Below are positions 33,405-41,487 of a stretch of 41,960 nt of DNA, piece after piece. The stretch is from NCBI GenBank assembly GCA_020833345.1, contig JAJHQM010000006.1, positions 1 to 41,960 of the forward strand. Reading direction: 5' to 3'. Each line of letters starts with the position of its first letter. Position 1 is the first letter of the stretch. The notes under the pieces were generated by a model. That model saw only the letters and a program-made list of their open reading frames with translations. It made no database searches and was not told where the DNA came from. Both the position numbers and the translations under genes were made by a program. Source of the stretch: Ignisphaera sp. GTDB taxonomy: Archaea; Thermoproteota; Thermoprotei_A; Sulfolobales; Ignisphaeraceae.

Positions 33405-33815
33405 TTATGCACTTTGCTCTACAATAAACATTGTTAATGCATTTGCTATTTCCTTGCCATGACATGTGATAGCTGTTTGAACATGTAATACTCTTTCCCC
33501 TTTACCAATGATGCAGGCCTTAAACTCTAGGTCCCCCAAAGTATCAGGCTGCGTAATGAAGTTTATAGTATGTGAAACCGCAACTAGGTACTCATCACTA
33601 AAAATTTGCATACGTGCAATGCTTTCTGCGGCAATAATTGATAACAACGCCAGTAGAGAGCCGTGGATATTGCCATACTGATCTATAAAATCCTGTGAAA
33701 TCTCATATACAAGTTCAACACAGTTACTCACTTTATCTTCCCTAAACTCCTTGGCCTTCAAAATTTCCCTAAAAATTGCTGGGGCTCCTTCAAGGGGGGT
33801 ATGAGCTTCCGCCAT
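33405..33815 (-). CDS. Hotdog-fold thioesterase, PaaI-like
   Basis: 136 aa single hotdog domain. NIHGSLLALLSIIAAESIAR matches the central helix of the PaaI/4HBT class, where Asn/Gly/His lie near the CoA thioester, though the usual catalytic Asp/Glu one turn later is not obvious (LLSIIAAE has a Glu). GAGGTGA about 11 bases upstream supports ATG 33815. It would hydrolyse acyl-CoA thioesters; substrate unknown. Third gene in an operon of nucleases, where it is functionally out of place. Confidence 0.82.
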   Translation of the reverse strand: MAEAHTPLEGAPAIFREILKAKEFREDKVSNCVELVYEISQDFIDQYGNIHGSLLALLSIIAAESIARMQIFSDEYLVAVSHTINFITQPDTLGDLEFKACIIGKGERVLHVQTAITCHGKEIANALTMFIVEQSA

Positions 33816-33857
33816 CCCTACTTCACCTCTAAACTCAACAAAACTACTATGTGTATA

Positions 33858-34622
33858 TTAATAAATATATTTATTTAGCGTATGCACCTGCCTAGAGCTA
33901 GCACCTGAAAACACTTTCTTAAGCTCCACAAATCTCATATTTTCCTTTAGAATGTGAGCAAGCGCTTCCTCAGTTATTGATGGAGCAACCAGAACTCCTA
34001 CAGCTTTGAATCCTTTTTCATGGTAAAACTCCACATACCTTTTTAACTGCAATACAGCTGCAACCCCTGCTTTCTCGTTTTTGACTTCAACTACTATTAG
34101 TGTTCCATCATCTTTCTTGAGTAGCACATCCACTTTGCCGTATGGAGTTGAAATATCTGTTCCAATTATCTTAGCGCCCTTCTCTATTACATCTGCATTC
34201 ATTGTTATTACCTTAACTATGTCAGCTTCTCTACCAACTACAACGAGACGTGTTGCAGTCAATCTACACACCCAGATAAAGTAAAGCTTACTAAATTCTA
34301 CTAGTAATTCCTCAGGGGGCTGCAATCTACGTGAAATAATAGAGAGGTTTCCATTCTTACATTCATATCGTGTTACTGATTTGGGTGGCTGCCAGTTCAA
34401 TGGCTCTACTTTTTGTGCTTCGTGAATAAGCAAGCTTCCATCAGGTTTCGCAATAAGTATTCTTAAACCATCTGGTGCATAGGAAGATGCTCTACCTACG
34501 TACTCTATGCTCATGTTACCGGCTATCACTATTACATACCTATTTTTTAATTCATTTAACCTCGCTACAAGGTCGTTGCAGAAGTTGTTTACATTTATGT
34601 TTATGCATTCCTCTGTTTGCAT
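33858..34622 (-). CDS. nucS: Endonuclease NucS (EndoMS)
   Basis: 254 aa from ATG 34622 (the track's TTG start is two codons earlier). N-terminal DNA-binding/dimer domain (1-115: SYAPDGLRILIAKPDGSLLIHEA) is joined to a RecB-like nuclease domain. Catalytic residues Asp165 (VDVLLKK), Glu179 and Lys181 (VVEVKNEK) form the D-ExK site; QLKRY follows as in RecB nucleases. NucS cuts both strands at mismatches and drives non-canonical mismatch repair in archaea lacking MutS/MutL; it also binds PCNA. A C-terminal PIP box was not confirmed. Start codon shares one base with the stop of the DHH gene (TAATG). Confidence 0.93.
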   Translation of the reverse strand: MQTEECININVNNFCNDLVARLNELKNRYVIVIAGNMSIEYVGRASSYAPDGLRILIAKPDGSLLIHEAQKVEPLNWQPPKSVTRYECKNGNLSIISRRLQPPEELLVEFSKLYFIWVCRLTATRLVVVGREADIVKVITMNADVIEKGAKIIGTDISTPYGKVDVLLKKDDGTLIVVEVKNEKAGVAAVLQLKRYVEFYHEKGFKAVGVLVAPSITEEALAHILKENMRFVELKKVFSGASSRQVHTLNKYIY

Positions 34623-35620
34623 TAACAATACCTTTTCTGAATAAATTCTTTTACAAGCTGTACAAGTTCAGGAAGTGTTTTGCTGGCTCTTATGGTTAAT
34701 GAGGCTGCCTCTTTATGCCCACCATATATTGCATTGAGCTCCTCTTTGTACTCACTTGCAAAAGCCTTGCAAAACTCTAGCGCCTTTCCATCTACAGACC
34801 TCGCAGTCACAACAAATTTTTTCTCCTCCTCCCTAATTAATAGCATTGGTATTTTGAATTTCTTTATAAACTCTGTTGACGCTATACCGAAAAGCCCTGC
34901 ATAAATCATTGATTCAGCAGCATTAAAAGCTGCTATACCCCAGTTGCACACCTTCTCAATTCTCTCTTCAATTCTCCTTAAAAGTGTTTGTAAAAGCCAC
35001 TTAGCCTTAGAGTACTTCTCATTGTATTCCTTAGAGTTCCAAAACTCAATACCCTTAACAATAGCCTCCACAGAGCCCTTAATTAAAGCTTCATTATTGG
35101 GCTCCACGGCTAATACAAGCTTTATCTTATCTGCCACGTCTCTTATATGCTCATCCTCTGCATACCCACCTTCGCAAACACTAGCAACTCTTACTAAAGC
35201 TTGCTCATACTCATTTAGATTTCGAATTAAATGTGAAGCTAAGACTTCAGGTGTTGATTGTACTTGCTTCCAGAAAACCTTTACATTGAGTTGAAGATTT
35301 CTTAGAGTATCAACAATAGGCGCAGAAGATAGGTGATGATCTACTACAACTACAGTTAGGCCCTTGATCTTTGAAAGATTTTTCAATAGCTCAACAATTT
35401 GTAATGATATTGCCAGGTCTAGTAACACAATAACTTCTATTCCTTCTTTCAAAATCTTTATAATTCTATCTAAGTCTTCATGAAGTCTCCACGGATGTGA
35501 ATATTTTAATAAAATTTTATCAGGAAAATAGTCAAGTAGAAAATGCCTTATGTAAAGTCCTGCGGATATAACACCATCGCAATCTCCATGATATATAACA
35601 GCAGATTTTACAGCCATCAT
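34622..35620 (-). CDS. DHH/DHHA1-family phosphoesterase (RecJ-like)
   Basis: 332 aa. HGDCDGVISA (Asp13, Asp15) and VVVDHHLSSAP (Asp94-His95-His96) form the dinuclear Mn site of DHH phosphoesterases, and GGHKEAASLTI near residue 297 is the DHHA1 substrate-binding motif. All catalytic residues are present, unlike inactive crenarchaeal RecJ/Cdc45-like GINS partners. The short length suggests a nanoRNase/exonuclease or single-strand exonuclease rather than the large GAN nuclease. The first gene of the minus-strand operon with NucS. Two ATGs (35620 and 35617) follow a short GGTG Shine-Dalgarno; either may be used. Confidence 0.88.
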   Translation of the reverse strand: MMAVKSAVIYHGDCDGVISAGLYIRHFLLDYFPDKILLKYSHPWRLHEDLDRIIKILKEGIEVIVLLDLAISLQIVELLKNLSKIKGLTVVVVDHHLSSAPIVDTLRNLQLNVKVFWKQVQSTPEVLASHLIRNLNEYEQALVRVASVCEGGYAEDEHIRDVADKIKLVLAVEPNNEALIKGSVEAIVKGIEFWNSKEYNEKYSKAKWLLQTLLRRIEERIEKVCNWGIAAFNAAESMIYAGLFGIASTEFIKKFKIPMLLIREEEKKFVVTARSVDGKALEFCKAFASEYKEELNAIYGGHKEAASLTIRASKTLPELVQLVKEFIQKRYC

Positions 35621-35753
35621 AACACCTAACTTGTAGCTCCTTAATGTAACGCCTCAAACCTTAATCTAATCTTAGTAAAGTAAATTTATAAGTAATTCAT
35701 AGCTTGTAAAATGTTGAAATACATGTAAAGTATTCGATAAGAATATAGCCTTA

Positions 35754-35790
35754 GTTAGACATTACACTACATAGAGTCTAACATTTAAAC
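35754..35790 (+). promoter_or_regulatory. taw1 promoter: inverted repeat abutting a TATA box
   Basis: GTTAGAC (35754-35760) and GTCTAAC (35776-35782) are perfectly inverted; the second arm abuts ATTTAAAC (35783-35790), a TATA-like box 15-22 bases before ATG 35805. This is the BRE position, where a regulator could assist or block TFB. Confidence 0.4.
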
Positions 35791-35804
35791 GCTTAGTGTT
35801 GTCT

Positions 35805-36848
35805 ATGGAGAGAATTGCTATAAACGCTGTTGTGCAAGCCTTTGAGGTCCTTAAGAAACAAAAGTATCACATAATTGGCTCACACAGTGCTGTAAAGAAG
35901 TGCTACTGGGTTCATAAAGCCCTTACAGAAAAAATGTTTTGTTACAAAGCTAAATTCTATGGAATAGAATCGCATCGCTGTATACAATTCTCACCCGCTA
36001 TCCTATGGTGCTGGAATTACTGTCTCCACTGCTGGCGCTACAGGTCTAGAGGTGGTGCCTGGTTTCAATTCCCTGACATTGTAGATGATCCGAGATTTTT
36101 AGTAGAAATGGCTGTGAAGGAACACAGAAGAACTGTAAGTGGTTATAGAAAGTATCCTAATGTAGACAAGAGGATGTATGAAGAGTCTTTAAACCCTAAA
36201 CATGTAGCTATAAGTTTGACCGGTGAGCCAACACTATATCCGCGATTAAGTGAACTTATAAGGGAGTTTCATAGAAGAGGCCTTACAACATTTCTTGTTA
36301 CAAGAGGAGTTAGACCAGAAGTTTTGGCAAATTTAGATGAAGAGCCTACGCAACTCTATGTATCGCTTGAGGCTTACAACTCAGAGAGCTACACTAAGTT
36401 CAATAACCCCGTATCTGACAACCTATGGAGGAAAACACTAGAGACCTTAGAGATCTTACCCAGCTTCTCAGCGCCAACGGTTATAAGAATAACCCTTATT
36501 AAAAGCTTTAACATGCATAAAGAAGCTGTAGAGTCCTGGGCAAAGCTTTTAAAAATAGCCCAGCCAACATTCATAGAAGTTAAGGCTTATATGCATATAG
36601 GAGCTTCAATAACAAGGCTTTCTAGAAGTGACATGCCTAGTCATACCGAGGTAAAAAGTATTGCTACATTACTTGCAGAAAAGCTTGGGTATAACCTTGT
36701 ATCAGAAAGCATTCCAAGCAGAGTTGTACTGCTCTCAACCTTAGACAAGCCAATTATAAGATATGGTAACCCCCCAATAACGTGGAGCGATGTTGATATA
36801 GGTGATGAAAATTCTGGAGAGTATGGGAATCTTAATGAAGCACCATAG
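35805..36848 (+). CDS. taw1: 4-demethylwyosine synthase Taw1 (radical SAM)
   Basis: 347 aa from ATG 35805; the track starts at GTG 35796. It builds the tricyclic imidazopurine of wyosine from m1G37 of tRNA-Phe and pyruvate. The first iron-sulfur cluster ligands are Cys33, Cys46 and Cys59, and the radical SAM CxxxCxxC is Cys69, Cys73 and Cys76 (WCWNYCLHCWR). LTGEPTLYPRLSELI is the SAM-contact GEP motif, LYVSLEA and the EVKAYMHIGAS segments are typical of Taw1. Followed 70 bases downstream by the beta-CASP gene. Confidence 0.94.
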   Translation: MERIAINAVVQAFEVLKKQKYHIIGSHSAVKKCYWVHKALTEKMFCYKAKFYGIESHRCIQFSPAILWCWNYCLHCWRYRSRGGAWFQFPDIVDDPRFLVEMAVKEHRRTVSGYRKYPNVDKRMYEESLNPKHVAISLTGEPTLYPRLSELIREFHRRGLTTFLVTRGVRPEVLANLDEEPTQLYVSLEAYNSESYTKFNNPVSDNLWRKTLETLEILPSFSAPTVIRITLIKSFNMHKEAVESWAKLLKIAQPTFIEVKAYMHIGASITRLSRSDMPSHTEVKSIATLLAEKLGYNLVSESIPSRVVLLSTLDKPIIRYGNPPITWSDVDIGDENSGEYGNLNEAP

Positions 36849-36859
36849 GTTTTATACCA

Positions 36860-36888
36860 CTTCGCTTTACAAACTATATAATGCGAAG
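36860..36888 (+). promoter_or_regulatory. Inverted repeat bracketing the TATA box of the beta-CASP gene
   Basis: CTTCGC (36860-36865) and GCGAAG (36883-36888) flank CTATATAA. The TATA centre is about 40 bases before ATG 36919, giving a short leader. A repressor binding this pair would cover the TATA box. Confidence 0.35.
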
Positions 36889-36918
36889 CTTAGAACAGTG
36901 CCTGCTTGCTGAAGCACC

Positions 36919-37932
36919 ATGTTATCAGAGTTTGCATGGATAGATAGAAATGGCGCTATAAGGGTATTTAAAAAACTTTGTATAGATGGGCATGCTAATG
37001 AGTGCATCATAAGAATTGTAACACATATTCATAGTGACCACACTCTTCATTTAGATAAAAGTATTGCATATTGCAAGCACATTGTAGGTACACCTATTAC
37101 CCTAGACATTTTAGAGGCATTAGGATACGGTGTTCCCAAGAATAAGAAGAGGACTCTGGAGTACGGCAAGGTAACGACTCTGGAAGAGTATGAGGTGAGG
37201 CTTGAGTATGCAGATCACATTCCAGGCACCGCACAGGTTGTTGTAGATCGCGAAGGGCTGGTAATAGCCTACACCAGTGACTTTAAAAATCCTGGTACAA
37301 AGACAAAGATTATTGAGCAGCCTCATGTTTTAATTATTGATGCTACTTATGGCAATCCTAAGCATGTTAGGGAGGCTGAAGACGTTGTGTGGAGTAAGTT
37401 TGTAGAGCTCTTAAGAAAGCTAATGATGCAAGGCTCTGTAGCTCTTTATGCATACTATGGTAAAGCTCAGGACGTCATGATCAAATTGAGAGAGTGGGGT
37501 ATTGATGCACCGTTTCTTCTCACTGCATCACAGTGGAGGGTGTATAAGATTATTGAGAGGTATGGATATAGGATTGAAGATGTCTTCCTCCTCGGGTCTA
37601 GGGAAGCTGAAGAGGTGAAGAAATCCGGGTGGTATTTGGAGATACGCCATACATCTGGTATTTCATTACGCAATAGCGATGCAAATTCGCACATAATTTT
37701 AACAGGAAGGTTATTGAAATCTATTGTAAAGGTGGATTCAGGTAATGTGTGGATTGTTGGTATAAGCGGTCATGCAGACTTCAATGACCTAGTGTATTAT
37801 GTAGACTTTTCAAGACCTGACTTACTTGTAGTAGACGGTTATAGAAGTGAGCATGCCCAAGCCTTTGCATCATACATTAAGGAGCATCTTGGAATACAAT
37901 CAGTTGTACTTCCAGTTGATATAACGACATAG
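36919..37932 (+). CDS. Beta-CASP-like MBL-fold nuclease
   Basis: 337 aa. THIHSDH (His36, His38, Asp40, His41) opens the metallo-beta-lactamase site; ADHIPGTAQV, AYTSDFKNPG and late SGHADFNDL supply the other metal ligands of CPSF/RNase J-like enzymes. A nucleic-acid-processing role (RNA 3'-end processing or 5'-3' exonuclease) is known for the family; here it is shorter than aCPSF1 and lacks KH domains, closer to aCPSF2-like or the DNA-ligase-associated group. Exact function is uncertain. ATG start; single gene after taw1. Confidence 0.82.
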   Translation: MLSEFAWIDRNGAIRVFKKLCIDGHANECIIRIVTHIHSDHTLHLDKSIAYCKHIVGTPITLDILEALGYGVPKNKKRTLEYGKVTTLEEYEVRLEYADHIPGTAQVVVDREGLVIAYTSDFKNPGTKTKIIEQPHVLIIDATYGNPKHVREAEDVVWSKFVELLRKLMMQGSVALYAYYGKAQDVMIKLREWGIDAPFLLTASQWRVYKIIERYGYRIEDVFLLGSREAEEVKKSGWYLEIRHTSGISLRNSDANSHIILTGRLLKSIVKVDSGNVWIVGISGHADFNDLVYYVDFSRPDLLVVDGYRSEHAQAFASYIKEHLGIQSVVLPVDITT

Positions 37933-37960
37933 AGTTGACATACCATAAGCTTATTTTAAA

Positions 37961-38009
37961 TTTATAAGAGTGGCTTACAAAAGTACAAATCAATACAGAG
38001 CCTTTGGTG
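37961..38009 (+). promoter_or_regulatory. rpl12 promoter and ribosome binding site
   Basis: TTTATAAG at 37961-37968 implies a start near 37990. GGTG at 38006-38009 lies seven bases before the ATG at 38017. Confidence 0.45.
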
Positions 38010-38016
38010 TTAAAGT

Positions 38017-38349
38017 ATGGAGTATGTTTACGCAGTACTCCTACTTCATACAGCAAAAAAGGATATCTCAGAAGATAATGTGAGGAAGGTTCTAGAAGCT
38101 GCAGGAGTAGCTGTAGATGACATTAGATTGAAAGCATTAGTCGCAGCAGTTAAGGAAATAAATATTGATGAGGTGCTGAAGTCCTCATTTGCCATGCCCG
38201 TTACTCCAGTAAGTGTACCTGCAACTACAACACCAGCTGCGGCTGAGCAGAAGGCTGCTCCGAAGGCTGAGGAGAAGAAAGAGGAGGAGAAGAAGGAAGG
38301 GGTATCGGAAGAGCAGCTAGCTGAAGGACTTGCAGCACTATTTGGATAG
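38017..38349 (+). CDS. rpl12: 50S ribosomal protein L12 (P1-type stalk protein)
   Basis: 110 aa. Archaeal/eukaryotic P1/P2-type stalk protein, several copies of which bind the uL10 stalk and recruit translation GTPases. N-terminal helical dimer domain ([28 protein letters not shown]), an Ala/Pro/Thr hinge, a Glu/Lys-rich acidic stretch, and the conserved factor-binding end [10 protein letters not shown]. Here rpl10 and rpl1 do not precede it, although they often do in archaea; alaS follows, as is common in Crenarchaeota. Confidence 0.95.
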   Translation: MEYVYAVLLLHTAKKDISEDNVRKVLEAAGVAVDDIRLKALVAAVKEINIDEVLKSSFAMPVTPVSVPATTTPAAAEQKAAPKAEEKKEEEKKEGVSEEQLAEGLAALFG

Positions 38350-38420
38350 CCACCAGAAATAATTGTTTTAGAGTGCATAGTCATAAAAGAAAATATTTTT
38401 AATTAACATAGCTCAAGATG

Positions 38421-38447
38421 CTATTATAACTTTGCAAATCTGCAAAG
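38421..38447 (+). promoter_or_regulatory. alaS TATA box followed by a perfect palindrome
   Basis: CTATTATAAC (38421-38430) fits a TATA box with a start near 38452. CTTTGCA (38430-38436) and TGCAAAG (38441-38447) are perfectly inverted around four bases, so the site lies between TATA and transcript start, a classical repressor position. Confidence 0.45.
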
Positions 38448-38463
38448 AGAAGTGAAAGTTATT

Positions 38464-41223
38464 ATGACAAAACCCATTAACGAGTCAATCTATGTTACAA
38501 AGATGTTTAGTGAAAAAGGGTATAAGAGAGCACAGTGTAATAGTTGCAAGGCTTATTTTTGGAGCATTGTGAGCAGAGAAAATTGCGAAGATGCACCTTG
38601 CGCCGATTACACGTTCTTCGATATCCCCGTTAAGAGAGCACTAAGTTATAGAGAGGTTAGAAATCTGTTTCTCGATTTCTTTAAGAAGAAAGGTCATGAA
38701 GTGATAGAGCCAAAGCCTGTTGTCGCTAGGTGGAGAGAAGATCTATACCTAACCATAGCCAGCATTGTCGTTTTTCAACCTCATGTTACCTCAGGAATTG
38801 TTGAGCCTCCTGCAAATCCCCTGGTGATAGCCCAGCCCTGCATAAGACTTGAAGATATAGATTCTGTGGGACTTACGTTAGGTAGGCATCTCACTAACTT
38901 CATTATGGGAGGGCACCATGCTTTTAACTATCCCAATAAATATGTGTACTGGGTTAATGAGACAGCAGAGTATGCAAAAGAGTTTTTTGTAGAAGAGCTT
39001 GGTGTGCCTGAGGAAGAACTTGTATTTAAGGAGTCGTGGTGGGAGGGTGGGGGTAACGCTGGGCCATCATTTGAAGTGGCTGTGGGAGGTCTTGAACTAG
39101 CAACGCTTGTTTTCATGATGTATAAAGTTGATGAGAGTGGCTATGTAGAACTTCCATTAAAGATAGTTGATACAGGTTATGGTATAGAGAGAATTGCCTG
39201 GTTTGTTCAGAAAACCCCTACAGCATTTCATGCTGTCTACGGAGACCTTGTAAGAGAATTCCATAGACTTCTTGACATTCCTGAACCTGATGAAGATATT
39301 CTTTATACAATGGTTAAAAAAGCTGGTAGATACAATCTTGCCAATGCAGAAGACTTCAATAAAGCTGTAGACATTGTTGCTAGTGAGTTGAAATTAGATA
39401 GTGTAGAGCTGAAGGAAGTGCTGAGGAGGGTATTTGACATTTATGCAATACTTGATCATACAAAAACCATAGCCCTTATGTTAGCTGATGGTGTAGTCCC
39501 TTCGAATAGTGGTGAAGGCTATTTAGCAAGGCTTGTCATAAGGAGAGCTCTAAGAAGATTAAGTAGACTAGGGGCTAGTGCAAGGTTAGGGGAACTAGTA
39601 AACAGGCAGATAAGTTTTTGGAGCGATATGTTCCCAAAAATGATGAAGCATAGACACATAATACTGGAGATTATTGAAATGGAAGAGGATAAGTTTAAAG
39701 AGGTGCTTTCTAAGGTATCAACAATTGCTACAAAGTACTCTACTAGGAGGAGCCCAAGTACCGAGGAGCTAATACAACTTTATGATTCGCAAGGAATACC
39801 TCCTGATGTACTTTCGCAAGAGCTTGAAAGGAGGTTTAATATCAAGCTTGAGATACCGCATAACTTTTACTCATTGGTAGCTTCACGTCATAGCAAACCT
39901 AAGGTTTTGAAGGAATTTGAAGAATTAGCAGTACCAAAAGATGTTATTGAATGGGCTAGTAAGATGCCTGAAACTAGGAAGCTATTTCACGAAGACCCAT
40001 ATATGAAGGTGTTTAAAGCTAAGGTGCTAGGTGTACATAGAAACTACGTGGTGTTAGATGCAACAGCTTTTTACCCTGAGGGTGGAGGTCAGCTTGGTGA
40101 TAGAGGGTATCTAAAATCTCAAGAAACTGCGTATAGAGTTATTGACACGAAGAAAGTTGGAAACGTTGTAATACATATTGTTGAAAATGGTGCGGGATTA
40201 AAGGAGGGTATGGAAGTTATTGGCGAAATTGATTGGAGTATTAGATATAGGAGGATGAGGCATCATACAGCTACACATATTCTACTTGGAGCACTTAGAC
40301 AGGTGCTGGGAGAGCATGTATGGCAAGCTGGTGCAGAAAAAACAGAGTCTAAGGCCAGGCTTGATGTAACGCACTACAAGGTGCCTTCAAGAGATGAAAT
40401 AGAGAGAATAGAAATACTTGCAAACAATGTAATAGACATGGGGCTGGACGTAAATATCACTTACATGCATAGAAATGATGCTGAGAAAAAATATGGATTT
40501 ACACTATACCAAGGCGGGGTGCCAATGACATCCGTAATTCGTGTTGTAGAGATACCACAGTGGGATGCTGAAGCATGTTTTGGTACACATGTTAGGAATA
40601 CTAGAGAGGTTGGTGTGTTAAAGATTATTAATGTGGATAAGATTGCTGATGGTGTTATAAGATTCGAATTTACTGCAGGAACAGCTACTGCAGACTATAT
40701 TAAGCATCTTGAGAGTAAAATTACAAGAATTGCAAGTATGCTAAATTCAAGCTTTGAAGATGTGGATAAGAGAGTTGAGGGAATAGCTAGAGAATTCGAG
40801 AATATGAGAAGTCTGCTTAAAAGCTATAGAGAATTCCATCAAAACATGTTGCTAGAGCAAATATTGAAGCACGCGGAAAATTTAGATAAGATCAAGCTTT
40901 ATACGCTAAAAACAGAGATGTACGATGAAGAGGTGCTAAAGAGTGTTATACTAAAAGCTATAAACATGATGCCAAACCTAGTACTCATAGCTTTACAACC
41001 AAAAGAGCAAAAGACTTTCCTTGAAATATCTCTAGGGCAAGAAGCAGTACAATACATAGATGCAAGAGATATTATAAAAGAACTTTCAAAACACGTAAGG
41101 ATAAAGGCTGGCGGGAAAAAAGACCATGTAACTGGTATGGTAGAGGGTATAGGAAAGGAGCTTGAAGACATTATTAGAGGAGCTATTAAAGGAATAATAG
41201 AATCCAAAATCAAACAAAAATAA
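38464..41223 (+). CDS. alaS: Alanyl-tRNA synthetase
   Basis: 919 aa from ATG 38464; the track's GTG at 38452 is possible as a leaderless start, because a TATA box lies 26 bases before it. Archaeal AlaRS layout: N-terminal Cys pairs (CNSCKAYF, CEDAPCADY), class II catalytic core (WREDLYLTIASIV, RLEDID, NAGPSFEVAVGGLELATLVFM, VDTGYGIERIAW), editing domain with zinc/active-site HHTATHILLG and CFGTHVRNT, and the C-Ala dimer domain ending with GGKKDHVTG. It charges tRNA-Ala and clears mischarged Ser or Gly. Adjacent rpl12 and tRNA-Arg. Confidence 0.96.
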   Translation: MTKPINESIYVTKMFSEKGYKRAQCNSCKAYFWSIVSRENCEDAPCADYTFFDIPVKRALSYREVRNLFLDFFKKKGHEVIEPKPVVARWREDLYLTIASIVVFQPHVTSGIVEPPANPLVIAQPCIRLEDIDSVGLTLGRHLTNFIMGGHHAFNYPNKYVYWVNETAEYAKEFFVEELGVPEEELVFKESWWEGGGNAGPSFEVAVGGLELATLVFMMYKVDESGYVELPLKIVDTGYGIERIAWFVQKTPTAFHAVYGDLVREFHRLLDIPEPDEDILYTMVKKAGRYNLANAEDFNKAVDIVASELKLDSVELKEVLRRVFDIYAILDHTKTIALMLADGVVPSNSGEGYLARLVIRRALRRLSRLGASARLGELVNRQISFWSDMFPKMMKHRHIILEIIEMEEDKFKEVLSKVSTIATKYSTRRSPSTEELIQLYDSQGIPPDVLSQELERRFNIKLEIPHNFYSLVASRHSKPKVLKEFEELAVPKDVIEWASKMPETRKLFHEDPYMKVFKAKVLGVHRNYVVLDATAFYPEGGGQLGDRGYLKSQETAYRVIDTKKVGNVVIHIVENGAGLKEGMEVIGEIDWSIRYRRMRHHTATHILLGALRQVLGEHVWQAGAEKTESKARLDVTHYKVPSRDEIERIEILANNVIDMGLDVNITYMHRNDAEKKYGFTLYQGGVPMTSVIRVVEIPQWDAEACFGTHVRNTREVGVLKIINVDKIADGVIRFEFTAGTATADYIKHLESKITRIASMLNSSFEDVDKRVEGIAREFENMRSLLKSYREFHQNMLLEQILKHAENLDKIKLYTLKTEMYDEEVLKSVILKAINMMPNLVLIALQPKEQKTFLEISLGQEAVQYIDARDIIKELSKHVRIKAGGKKDHVTGMVEGIGKELEDIIRGAIKGIIESKIKQK

Positions 41224-41271
41224 AAACCCTGCACAACAAATCACTTGTTAAGACCGCCACATAAATAAAAA

Positions 41272-41349
41272 GGGCCCGTAGCTCAGCCAGGAAAGAGCGC
41301 CGGCCTTCTAAGCCGGTGGTCCGGGGTTCAAATCCCCGCGGGCCCGCCA
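41272..41349 (+). tRNA. tRNA-Arg (anticodon UCU)
   Basis: Cloverleaf built by hand: acceptor GGGCCCG/CGGGCCC (41272-41278 and 41339-41345), D stem GCTC/GAGC, anticodon stem CCGGC/GCCGG with loop CTTCTAA (anticodon TCT, 41307-41309), T stem CGGGG/CCCCG with loop TTCAAAT, discriminator G at 41346 and an encoded CCA at 41347-41349. All stems pair perfectly. There is no intron. It reads AGA (and AGG by wobble) codons, very common in this AT-rich genome. The antisense ORF 41210-41401 is a shadow. Confidence 0.97.
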
Positions 41350-41487
41350 CACAATTGAATACTGAAGTAAATTTAGCTCTAATTCTTACGGCAACCTTCA
41401 AGATGCCACGTACATTAAACTGTTGAGAAATCTCCTCAGAACCTTAGCTGTTACCGTATATTTGTTGTACCTGTAACCTTTAAGACT

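Noticed and set aside
36836-36920. 11-base direct repeat TGAAGCACCAT at 36836 and 36910
   Set aside because: Short, partly coding and partly leader; may be chance, with no other mobile-element sign.
38350-38452. T-box or attenuator before alaS
   Set aside because: T-boxes are bacterial and no specifier loop or T-box sequence is seen; the palindrome is better explained as an operator or simple hairpin.
41210-41401. 63-aa minus-strand ORF across the tRNA
   Set aside because: It runs through a perfect tRNA; the RGFEPRTTG-like text is a frequent tRNA antisense artefact.
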